Below are positions 1 through 5,915 of a stretch of DNA of 6,657 nt, piece by piece. A program made the position numbers and the translations under genes. Source of the DNA: Methanobacteriota archaeon. Its GTDB lineage: Archaea > Nanobdellota > Nanobdellia > Woesearchaeales > SM23-78. Under the pieces are notes generated by a model that saw only the letters and a list, made by a program, of their open reading frames with translations, did not search any database and had not been told where the DNA came from. Every line of letters begins with the position of its first letter. The stretch's first letter is position 1. Location: positions 1 through 6,657 of the forward strand of contig DAOWFR010000093.1 in NCBI GenBank assembly GCA_030637925.1, given 5' to 3'.

Positions 1-794
1 ATAGTATACTTTTAGTGTTATTAACTCTTAACATTAGCTGGGTTGTTATTAATCTTATTGACTCATTCATTCTCTACTATGTCAAGCCAATGACTGAGAA
101 GACCAAGTCAGAGCTTGATGACCAGCTTGTTCCAATAATACGCAAACTAATCAAGATAATACTCTGGGTTATAGTTATAGTGATGCTTGTCAAGAACTTT
201 GGTTATGACGTGTCTGCTCTTCTCACAGGAATAGGTCTTGGTGGTTTAGCATTTGCACTGGCAGCCAAAGACTTACTAAGCAACTTGTTCGGAGGCATAG
301 CCATTCTAACAGATAAGCCTTTTAAGATAGGTGACAGAATAAAAGTAGAGAATAATGATGGCTGGGTTACAGAGATAGGGTTAAGAACTACTAGGATTAA
401 GACTCTTGACGGAACCCAGTTGGTAATACCTAACTCAAAAATAGCTCATACAGTGTTAGAGAATGTTTCAAGGGAAAAAGCAAGAAAAGTAAAACTTAAC
501 CTTGGAGTTGAGTATGGTACTTCACAAAAGAAAATGCTTGAAGCCCAGAAAATACTAAAAGACGTTGTTAAGAAGAACAAGAGCACAGATAATGAATGTG
601 TTGTGAGCTTCACAAAGTTTGGTGATTCAGCCCTGAACATACTTATAATTTACTGGATAAAAGACTTGTCTAAAATACTTGTAACAAAGAATGAGATAAA
701 TCTGGCAGTAAAAGAGAGATTTGAAAAAGCAGGTATAAGCATGGCTTTCCCAACCAGGACAGTACATCTTTTTGAAGAAAAAAAGAAGAAATGA
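1..794 (+). CDS. mscS: MscS-family small-conductance mechanosensitive channel (5' end outside window)
   Basis: This is a membrane channel of the MscS family, which opens under membrane tension to release solutes during hypo-osmotic shock. The frame stays open to the window edge (codons from position 3 read S-I-L-L), so the GTG at 15 is probably internal and the N-terminal helix or helices are missing. Counting from that GTG, residues 1-22 and about 40-60 are hydrophobic helices. Residues 67-98 form the pore-lining helix, rich in Gly and Ala (GIGLGGLAFALAAKDLLSN). Residues 99-150 are the beta domain with the family signature VIPNSKIA (137-144). Residues 155-255 are the cytoplasmic alpha/beta domain ending in the typical FPTRTVHL (245-252), followed by a lysine tail. 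The stop overlaps the next start (ATGA), so the two genes are probably co-transcribed and translationally coupled. The family call is firm; gating properties cannot be read from sequence. Confidence 0.93.
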   Translation, partial: SILLVLLTLNISWVVINLIDSFILYYVKPMTEKTKSELDDQLVPIIRKLIKIILWVIVIVMLVKNFGYDVSALLTGIGLGGLAFALAAKDLLSNLFGGIAILTDKPFKIGDRIKVENNDGWVTEIGLRTTRIKTLDGTQLVIPNSKIAHTVLENVSREKARKVKLNLGVEYGTSQKKMLEAQKILKDVVKKNKSTDNECVVSFTKFGDSALNILIIYWIKDLSKILVTKNEINLAVKERFEKAGISMAFPTRTVHLFEEKKKK

Positions 795-1213
795 GTAAGA
801 AAAAAATAAATAAAAAATCTGGTTCTCCAATCTTTGTAGTACAGAAACATGCGGCAAGAAAATTACACTATGATTTTCGTTTAGAAATAGATGGTGTTCT
901 TAAGAGCTGGGCAATACCCAAAGAGCCGCCTACAGAGCCAAACATCAAAAGACTATCAATACAAGTAGAAGACCATGACCTAGATTATGCATATTTTGAA
1001 GGAGTAATAGAAGAAGGACATTATGGTGCAGGCAAAGTAGAGCTCTGGGATCATGGAACATATGAGATGGAAGCCTGCAGAGACAAGAAAATGGTTTTTT
1101 TTCTTCATGGCAAGAAACTAAAAGGCAGATATACAATCCTGAAGTTTGAAAAAGCAGGCCCTAATAACTGGTTATTCTTTAAGACTAAAGAAGAGCATAA
1201 GATAGGAACATAA
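791..1213 (+). CDS. Stand-alone LigD-type 3'-phosphoesterase (PE domain), DNA end repair
   Basis: This 140-residue protein matches the 3'-phosphoesterase domain of bacterial LigD. That family is a metal-dependent enzyme that trims 3' ends by removing 3'-phosphates and terminal ribonucleosides, giving 3'-OH ends for ligation. The core motif is HAARKLHYDFRLE. By family comparison the expected catalytic and metal-binding residues are present: H20, H26, D28 and R30, then H62 and Y66 in EDHDLDYA. Also typical are SWAIPK (39-44), GHYGAGKVELWDHGTYE (76-92) and LHGKKLKG (105-112). The length is that of a complete single-domain protein, as known for some archaeal members; there is no ligase or polymerase domain and no Ku gene in the window. 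The start ATG overlaps the MscS stop, and the purine-rich stretch before it has no clear Shine-Dalgarno. The N-terminal ten residues are mostly lysine and probably flexible. The biochemical role is inferred from the family. Confidence 0.93.
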   Translation: MSKKKINKKSGSPIFVVQKHAARKLHYDFRLEIDGVLKSWAIPKEPPTEPNIKRLSIQVEDHDLDYAYFEGVIEEGHYGAGKVELWDHGTYEMEACRDKKMVFFLHGKKLKGRYTILKFEKAGPNNWLFFKTKEEHKIGT

Positions 1214-1227
1214 TCAGTAATATCCAA

Positions 1228-1253
1228 CAATAATTACAAAAAAGTAATTATTG
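1228..1253. repeat. Perfect 10-bp inverted repeat with A6 spacer (palindrome 1 of 2)
   Basis: CAATAATTAC at 1228-1237 is followed by six A residues and then its exact reverse complement GTAATTATTG at 1244-1253. It starts 15 bp after the phosphoesterase stop codon. It may be a hairpin at the 3' end of the MscS-phosphoesterase transcript, or a protein-binding palindrome. A T4 tract (1260-1263) follows only 6 bp later, which is weak for a terminator. The repeat is certain; its role is inferred. Confidence 0.75.
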
Positions 1254-1255
1254 AG

Positions 1256-1281
1256 AATGTTTTGCAAACACGCAAAACATT
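1256..1281. repeat. Perfect 10-bp inverted repeat abutting a TATA box (palindrome 2 of 2; possible operator)
   Basis: AATGTTTTGC at 1256-1265 and its exact reverse complement GCAAAACATT at 1272-1281 flank a 6-nt spacer (AAACAC). It begins 2 bp after palindrome 1 and has the same geometry (10-6-10), but a different arm sequence. Its right arm covers the BRE position and the first two bases of the TATA box of the next operon, so a protein bound here could block TBP/TFB. Alternatively it could act as an RNA hairpin for the upstream transcript. Confidence 0.7.
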
Positions 1282-1287
1282 TATAAA
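1274..1287 (+). promoter_or_regulatory. Archaeal promoter (BRE + TATA) of the zinc-ribbon/aEF1B operon
   Basis: TTTATAAA at 1280-1287, preceded by A-rich AAAACA at the BRE position, is a near-consensus archaeal TATA box. Its centre lies about 26 nt before the ATG at 1310, which puts the expected transcription start at or next to the start codon. A leaderless mRNA is therefore predicted, in line with the lack of a Shine-Dalgarno before 1310. Confidence 0.7.
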
Positions 1288-1309
1288 CACCTTTCTAGTT
1301 CTCGGGTTC

Positions 1310-1534
1310 ATGGCTAAGAAGAAAGCAGAAGCAAAAGAAGAAGAAAAAATACCAGAGCCAACCACGACTGGAGATAAGTGCACATCCTGTAGCACCAGTG
1401 TTGTGAATGATATAGGTACTGTGAAGTTTCCCTGCCCAAACTGTGGTAAATATACAATTATAAGGTGCTCTAAGTGCAGGAAAATAGTTACTAAGTATAA
1501 GTGTCCTGTGTGTCAATTTGAAGGGCCTAATTAA
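1310..1534 (+). CDS. Archaeal zinc-ribbon RNA-binding protein (COG2888/DUF1610-like, HVO_2753 type)
   Basis: This 74-residue protein has four CxxC knuckles: C24/C27, C42/C45, C53/C56 and C65/C68, enough for two zinc sites. Spacing and surrounding residues (CTSC, FPCPNCGKY, RCSKC, YKCPVC, FEGP) match the small archaeal zinc-ribbon family annotated as a predicted RNA-binding protein involved in translation; Haloferax HVO_2753 is a studied member. The first ~22 residues are a Lys/Glu-rich extension that I do not expect in the shortest homologues. I chose the ATG at 1310 over the upstream in-frame TTG at 1262, because a TATA box sits about 26 nt ahead of 1310 and the 16 extra residues would be encoded across the palindrome and promoter. 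It is followed after 18 bp by aEF1B, a pairing I recall from other archaea and consistent with a translation role. The molecular function is not established by the sequence. Confidence 0.88.
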   Translation: MAKKKAEAKEEEKIPEPTTTGDKCTSCSTSVVNDIGTVKFPCPNCGKYTIIRCSKCRKIVTKYKCPVCQFEGPN

Positions 1535-1540
1535 TGTTCT

Positions 1541-1547
1541 AAAGGTG
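1541..1547 (+). promoter_or_regulatory. Shine-Dalgarno site of aEF1B
   Basis: AAAGGTG ends 5 nt before the ATG at 1553. GGTG pairs with the CACC of the archaeal 16S rRNA tail. It lies in the 18-bp gap after the zinc-ribbon stop and supports 1553 as the start of an internal operon gene. Confidence 0.6.
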
Positions 1548-1552
1548 TTCTT

Positions 1553-1831
1553 ATGGCAAAAGCAATCATTACTTTAAAAATAATGCCTAAAAGCCCAGAA
1601 ACAGATTTAGATAAAATAACAAAACAAGCAGAAGAAAAAATAACTGGTTTTGCAGGAGAAACAGAGACAAAGAAAGAAATAGAACCAATAGCTTTTGGAT
1701 TAAAAGCATTAAAGATAATCTTTGTAATGGATGAGGAAAAAGGAAGCACAGAGCCATTAGAAAAAGAAATAGAAAAAATAGAAGGTGTTAGTTCTGTTGA
1801 TGTGATTGATGTTAGAAGGGCTGTTGGGTAA
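1553..1831 (+). CDS. ef1b: Elongation factor 1-beta, aEF1B (nucleotide exchange factor for aEF1A)
   Basis: This 92-residue protein matches archaeal EF-1 beta, the guanine-nucleotide exchange factor that reloads aEF1A with GTP during elongation. It corresponds to the C-terminal catalytic domain of eukaryotic eEF1B-alpha. The features are the first strand KAIITLKIMPKSPETDLD (3-20), the conserved EPIAFGLKALKI (44-55), and the C-terminal IEGVSSVDVIDVRRAVG (76-92), giving a single alpha/beta ferredoxin-like fold. Length is normal for the family. It is the second gene of an operon with the zinc-ribbon protein and has its own GGTG Shine-Dalgarno. The gene ends 18 bp before the stop of the convergent lipoprotein gene; the short pyrimidine-rich gap (1832-1849) has no hairpin or long T-run. 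Confidence 0.94.
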   Translation: MAKAIITLKIMPKSPETDLDKITKQAEEKITGFAGETETKKEIEPIAFGLKALKIIFVMDEEKGSTEPLEKEIEKIEGVSSVDVIDVRRAVG

Positions 1832-1849
1832 TTATTCATTATCTTATTC

Positions 1850-3586
1850 TTATTCATAACCCTGTACAACAACATCTGCAAATCTCTGCACAAGAGGATA
1901 CTTAATGATTAAGTCTTCTCCTCTTTGCTCACTTTTATCCAAGTTTTTTCTTAGAATAAGCAAGGCTCCGTAATCAGTCATTCCTATTAATGAGTCTAGA
2001 CCTGGTTCTTCTATGAGTTCAACATCATTTTTATCAACAGTTAATCCATTATTATTAATAACCAGATTTATTTCTAGGTCAGAGTTAATGTTTTCTCTCA
2101 TCTCTCTTGGAGTTATCAATGATATGTTAATCTCATCACTATCAACACTGTTTATTCTTATTATTCCATTACCAGCAGTAACTATTGGCACTTTGTCACT
2201 ATTAATTCTTCCATTACCATCAAGGTCAACACTAATAGCTTCATTTTCTCCTATATAGACTTTGTGAAGAACATTATCAATTATTAGGTCAGCACTAGCA
2301 TTAACTCCTGGTGTTCCTTCAAAATAAACCACAAACTTTTCAAGAGCAGGGTCTTCAAACACAATGATATTATCATCCTCTTTAACACTTATTAATCTTA
2401 ATATGTTGGTTAAGCCATTATACTCCCTGTTATTATTAATAACAAAATAGTCTTTTTCTTCAATTACATAATCAGACTTATCATTTCCTTCCTCAAATAC
2501 CAGATTATATTTTTCACTCCCCATCTTAAGAGGGTTAAGATAAGCAAAAGGAATATTATAAGACATGTTCTTATTGGTTATAAATCTAAGCTTGTACTTG
2601 TCACTGAGTTTATCAAATATAATGTCAAAGACAGGAATATCTATTAAGCCTTCATAAACAAGGTCAAGCCTGTTAGTAAGCAAAGCCTCTGGCTTAGCAA
2701 GATACTTTCTTAGTCCTGTTCCTGGCAGAATCCTAATATCATCCTGTGCAATAAGGATTATTCTAAGATAATCCTGGGTAAAAGTTACATTAAGCTCATT
2801 ATTAGATATTATATTATCATTAACCCATACGCCATGCTTATTTCTGAAAAGTATTGTGTCAGGCGTTGTTAACCCAACAAACCTCATAGAATTATTAGTA
2901 ACCTCTTCTATAAAATAGTCATGACCAAGAAAGTGAATGGTTTCTCCTTCAAAGAACTTGAAAATACCTCCTTGCAATTCCATCAGATAATCAAGAACAG
3001 GTTGTTCTTCTTCAAATAATAAGTAAGTACTTATAATCTCTCCTTCCTCATCAAAGCCAAAAACAACTCTTCCAGTTCTTAGCCTTAGGAACTGCTCATA
3101 GAAAGCTGCTCTTGGTCCAAAAGCCTCTGTATTACTGCTTAATCTTCCGCTCCTAAGAATCTCTCTTAAATGAAACTTGTGCAGAACACCAAGCACATCA
3201 CTAATATTCTCTCCAATGCCTAATAGATTGTAACGAGAAGCAACTCTAAAACCCTTTGAAGGCAGATAGCTAGTGAATGACTCTACAAGAATCTTATTGT
3301 CCTCCTCAAAATAAGGATTTGTTTGATTAAGTCTTTCTTCTGAAGAATAATTCCTGATTCTACTCCTTAATTCCTCTAAAACATCTGCTGACGTCTTGAT
3401 AGTAGGTTCTTGTTCTATGTTTAAATCACAGTCAATATCACACACACCAATTTCATTAGCACTGCATACACCATCACCACACACATACTCATAAACAACA
3501 GGCTCTTCTACTGGCTTACAAGATGATATTAAGAAGACTATGCAAAATAAGATTATACTAGTAAGGACAATGAAACTTCTTCTCAT
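1850..3586 (-). CDS. Secreted lipoprotein with cysteine-rich motif and S-layer-like domains
   Basis: The 578-residue protein starts with a short basic N-terminus, a hydrophobic helix (5-20) and the lipobox ISSC with the lipidated Cys at 23, so it is predicted to be exported and membrane-anchored. Residues 36-53 form a CGDGVC...C...C motif common in extracellular proteins of DPANN archaea. About nine N-X-S/T sequons (for example N87, N127, N231, N266, N340, N429, N487) fit an extracellular, possibly glycosylated protein. The rest is mostly beta-type. Several segments resemble DPANN S-layer proteins as I remember them: RVVFGFDEEGE with the following strand (173-200), FLGHDYFIEEV (219-229), NIPFAYL and DYFVINN (344-386), VDLDGNGRI (453-461), and a C-terminus with DYGA (538-541) and IIKYP (560-564). 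VDLDGNGRIN may be a loose calcium loop. I therefore propose an S-layer-related surface lipoprotein, at moderate confidence; "conserved surface lipoprotein" is the safe fallback. It is divergent from aIF5B and probably has a leaderless or very short-leader mRNA. Confidence 0.8.
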   Translation of the reverse strand: MRRSFIVLTSIILFCIVFLISSCKPVEEPVVYEYVCGDGVCSANEIGVCDIDCDLNIEQEPTIKTSADVLEELRSRIRNYSSEERLNQTNPYFEEDNKILVESFTSYLPSKGFRVASRYNLLGIGENISDVLGVLHKFHLREILRSGRLSSNTEAFGPRAAFYEQFLRLRTGRVVFGFDEEGEIISTYLLFEEEQPVLDYLMELQGGIFKFFEGETIHFLGHDYFIEEVTNNSMRFVGLTTPDTILFRNKHGVWVNDNIISNNELNVTFTQDYLRIILIAQDDIRILPGTGLRKYLAKPEALLTNRLDLVYEGLIDIPVFDIIFDKLSDKYKLRFITNKNMSYNIPFAYLNPLKMGSEKYNLVFEEGNDKSDYVIEEKDYFVINNNREYNGLTNILRLISVKEDDNIIVFEDPALEKFVVYFEGTPGVNASADLIIDNVLHKVYIGENEAISVDLDGNGRINSDKVPIVTAGNGIIRINSVDSDEINISLITPREMRENINSDLEINLVINNNGLTVDKNDVELIEEPGLDSLIGMTDYGALLILRKNLDKSEQRGEDLIIKYPLVQRFADVVVQGYE

Positions 3587-3612
3587 TTATTATTATTCTT
3601 TAACTAAACCAG

Positions 3613-3622
3613 ATATATAAAA
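3613..3622 (-). promoter_or_regulatory. TATA box of the lipoprotein gene
   Basis: Read on the minus strand this is TTTTATATAT, a near-consensus archaeal TATA box centred about 30 nt upstream of the lipoprotein ATG (3586). The predicted transcript starts within a few bases of the start codon. No Shine-Dalgarno is visible. Confidence 0.6.
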
Positions 3623-3623
3623 C

Positions 3624-3632
3624 TTTTTAAAA
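3624..3632 (+). promoter_or_regulatory. TATA box of aIF5B
   Basis: TTTTTAAAA is centred about 27 nt before the ATG at 3655, the distance expected for a leaderless archaeal transcript. It lies 2 bp from the divergent TATA box of the lipoprotein gene, so the two pre-initiation complexes would compete for space. The neighbouring TATATAA at 3614-3620 is an alternative plus-strand box but sits farther away (about 38 nt). Confidence 0.6.
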
Positions 3633-3654
3633 CGAAACATTATACTCATTTGTT

Positions 3655-5436
3655 ATGAATAAAGAGAAAAGTACCAGAAGCCCAATTGTATCTGTACTTG
3701 GGCACGTGGACCATGGAAAAAGCTCTATACTAGACTCAATTAGAGAGACGAATATTGTTTCTAAAGAAGCAGGTGCTATTACCCAAGCAATAGGAGCAAG
3801 CATTATACCACTTGAGGTTATTCAAAAGAAGTGCGGTTCTCTTCTTGACCAGTTAAAGATGAAGTTTACAATCCCGGGCTTATTATTTATTGACACTCCT
3901 GGGCATGCAGCTTTCACAAGCCTAAGAAAAAGAGGAGGAGCCTTAGCTGATATTGCAGTGCTTGTAGTTGATATTAATGAAGGCTTTAAACCACAAACAA
4001 TAGAAGCAGTGGATATTCTTAAGAATAGCAGAACTCCTTTTATAATAGCTGCTAATAAATTAGACTTGGTATCTGGTTATACTAACAAGAATTCTTGCTT
4101 ATTAGACGATTTAAAACAACAGCATGAGAGTACAAGGCAAATAATTGATGAGAGGCTTTACAAGATAATAGGGCAGATATATGACAGATTTAAGATTAAT
4201 GCTGAACGTTTTGACAGAGTAGAAGATTATACCAAGCAAATAGCTATTATTCCTTGCAGTGCAAAGATAAAGGTTGGATTAGCAGAATTATTAATGGTAT
4301 TAACAGGGCTTGCCCAGAAATACTTAGAGCAAAGTCTTAAAATTAATGTTAGCGGAGCTGCAAAAGGCACAATTCTTGAGGTAAAAGAGACAGAGGGTCT
4401 TGGCAAAACAATTGATGTTATTGTATATGACGGTACATTAAAGGTTAATGATACTATTATTATTGGCGGAGTATTAGAGCCTATTGTTACAAAAGTAAGA
4501 GCCTTGTTCCAGCCAGCTCCTTTGCATGAGATGAGAGATAAGAAGTCAAGCTTTGTGAGCATTAAAAAAGTAGTGGCAGCAGTAGGTGTGAGAATTAGTG
4601 CACCAGGCCTTGAACAAGCAGTTGCAGGCATGCCCTTAATGAACTGTAGTGATGATGAGCAGAGAATTGAAAAAGCAAAAAAGAAAGTACAAGAAGAAGT
4701 ACAAGAAGTATTATTGGACACAGAAAAACAAGGCATTATAATAAAAGCTGATAGCCTTGGAAGTTTAGAAGCTGTTATTAAACTATTTGGAGAAAAGAAT
4801 ATAAGCATAAGAAAAGCAAGCCTTGGAGCAATAACTAAAAAGGATATGGCAGATGCTGAGAGTAATTATGAGCAAGACCCTCTTTTAAGTGTTATAATAG
4901 GTTTTAATGTTGAGCTTGGTAAGAATGTGGAAATTTCAAAAAGGGTTAAGATAATAACAGGGGACATAATCTATAAATTACTTGATGACTATCTGCTCTG
5001 GGTTGAGGAAAAGAAAAAAGCTCTTGAAGCAGAACAACTAGAAGAGCTTGTCAGGCCTTGCAAGCTTGAGATTCTTCAGAATTGTATATTCAGACAAAAT
5101 AACCCTGCTATTGTAGGAGTACATGTAATTGCAGGAGTATTAAAAACAGGAAATCCGCTTATGAAGACTGGCAAGGCTTTAACAGAGGTTAAGTCAATAC
5201 AATCAGAGAAGGAAAACATTAACAGGGCAGAGCAGGGCAAACAAGTAGCAGTAAGCCTTCTAGGAGTTATGTGTGGCAGGCAAATCAATGAAAGAGATGT
5301 TCTTTACAGTGCAATACCAGAACAGGATTTTAAAAAGCTCAAGAAATTAAAGAAGTACTTAACAGACTCTGAAATACAGGTAATGAAAGAGATAGCAGAG
5401 ATTATGAGAAAAGATAATGTTGTGTGGGGCGTTTAA
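3655..5436 (+). CDS. infB: Translation initiation factor aIF5B (IF2-like GTPase)
   Basis: aIF5B is the universal translational GTPase that promotes ribosomal subunit joining and initiator-tRNA positioning. At 593 residues it is full length for archaea, without an intein or the long N-terminal extension seen in eukaryotes. GTPase motifs are intact: G1 GHVDHGKSS (16-24), switch I with AGAITQAIGAS (39-49), G3 DTPGH (80-84), G4 NKLD (134-137) and G5 CSAK (201-204). Domain II follows (about 230-330). Domain III lies about 345-440 (IIIKADSLGSLEAVI). Domain IV, a beta barrel with PCKLEILQNCIFRQNNP, occupies about 467-550. The C-terminal helices end in NVVWGV. A TATA box about 27 nt upstream and the lack of a Shine-Dalgarno support a leaderless mRNA starting at 3655. 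It is followed after 6 bp by a small RNA-binding protein gene in a probable operon. Confidence 0.97.
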   Translation: MNKEKSTRSPIVSVLGHVDHGKSSILDSIRETNIVSKEAGAITQAIGASIIPLEVIQKKCGSLLDQLKMKFTIPGLLFIDTPGHAAFTSLRKRGGALADIAVLVVDINEGFKPQTIEAVDILKNSRTPFIIAANKLDLVSGYTNKNSCLLDDLKQQHESTRQIIDERLYKIIGQIYDRFKINAERFDRVEDYTKQIAIIPCSAKIKVGLAELLMVLTGLAQKYLEQSLKINVSGAAKGTILEVKETEGLGKTIDVIVYDGTLKVNDTIIIGGVLEPIVTKVRALFQPAPLHEMRDKKSSFVSIKKVVAAVGVRISAPGLEQAVAGMPLMNCSDDEQRIEKAKKKVQEEVQEVLLDTEKQGIIIKADSLGSLEAVIKLFGEKNISIRKASLGAITKKDMADAESNYEQDPLLSVIIGFNVELGKNVEISKRVKIITGDIIYKLLDDYLLWVEEKKKALEAEQLEELVRPCKLEILQNCIFRQNNPAIVGVHVIAGVLKTGNPLMKTGKALTEVKSIQSEKENINRAEQGKQVAVSLLGVMCGRQINERDVLYSAIPEQDFKKLKKLKKYLTDSEIQVMKEIAEIMRKDNVVWGV

Positions 5437-5442
5437 TAAAAA

Positions 5443-5913
5443 ATGCAGAAGTTAAAGATTCTTAATACAAGAGAAAAAAGAAAAATAATTGATAGTTTAA
5501 AAGATACTTATGGTTTTACTGGAAAACTAGAAGGAGTCTTGTTTCTTAGTTCAAAACAAAAATTATTTCTCTTAACAGGTAGTTCAGAAGTTATTGAAAG
5601 AGGAGAGGAAAGACAACTAAGAATTGACAAAGCAGGCTTGTACATTGGAAGGCTAGCACCAGAAGGAATAAGATTAAGTATTGAGGGAAGCCAGTTAATA
5701 GGTTTAAATGCTAAAAAGAACATTCTTATTATTGATGAAGAGCACCTTGAGCACTGGGTTAAAGGAGAGGACTTTACACTAGACAGATTTAATAAACAAG
5801 GTTTTTTTATTGTTAAATATAATAATGATTTCTTGGGCTGCGCAAGGATAAAAAAGAATACTGTTCAGAATCTTGTGACAAAGAATAGAAGGATAAAAAT
5901 TCTTAATAAATAA
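5443..5913 (+). CDS. NOL1/NOP2/RsmF C-terminal-type PUA-like RNA-binding protein (COG3270-like)
   Basis: This 156-residue protein resembles the archaeal family annotated as ribosome biogenesis protein, NOL1/NOP2/fmu family. It corresponds to the C-terminal RNA-binding part of bacterial RsmF rRNA methyltransferases without the catalytic domain. The N-terminal half contains GLYIGRLAPEGIRLSIEGSQLIG (65-87), a signature region of that family. The C-terminal half (about 103-156) is PUA-like, with GEDFTLD (108-114), GFFIVKYNNDFLGCARIK (120-137) and a basic tail ending VTKNRRIKILNK. No SAM-binding motif is present, so it is not itself a methyltransferase; a role binding rRNA or tRNA, perhaps together with a separate methylase, is inferred. 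It starts 6 bp after the aIF5B stop with no good Shine-Dalgarno, suggesting translational coupling. Its stop lies 2 bp from that of the convergent gene. Confidence 0.85.
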   Translation: MQKLKILNTREKRKIIDSLKDTYGFTGKLEGVLFLSSKQKLFLLTGSSEVIERGEERQLRIDKAGLYIGRLAPEGIRLSIEGSQLIGLNAKKNILIIDEEHLEHWVKGEDFTLDRFNKQGFFIVKYNNDFLGCARIKKNTVQNLVTKNRRIKILNK

Positions 5914-5915
5914 TC

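Noticed and set aside
15..17. GTG at 15 as the true start of the MscS gene
   Set aside because: The frame is open to the window edge with hydrophobic residues upstream, no ribosome site is visible, and MscS proteins normally have more transmembrane sequence at the N-terminus.
454..466. Search for a CRISPR array, tRNA or insertion-sequence ends anywhere in the window
   Set aside because: No direct repeat series, cloverleaf-like segment or transposase-like frame was found; nearly all sequence is accounted for by coding regions.
1085..1105. T8 run with a small A/T hairpin inside the phosphoesterase gene, as a frameshift site or internal terminator
   Set aside because: The downstream reading frame continues with conserved family residues (LHGKKLKG) in the same phase, and short T-runs are expected in Phe-rich AT-rich coding sequence.
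1262..1309. Upstream TTG start extending the zinc-ribbon protein by 16 residues
   Set aside because: The extension would be encoded by the palindrome arm and TATA box, and the ATG at 1310 has the correct distance from that TATA box.
1531..1893. 120-residue minus-strand open frame opposite aEF1B
   Set aside because: aEF1B is unmistakable on the plus strand with its own Shine-Dalgarno; the antisense frame also overlaps the end of the lipoprotein gene and has no family features.
4227..4808. 193-residue minus-strand open frame inside aIF5B
   Set aside because: It lies fully opposite conserved aIF5B domains and its low-complexity Ser/Phe/Leu-rich translation looks like the antisense shadow of that gene.
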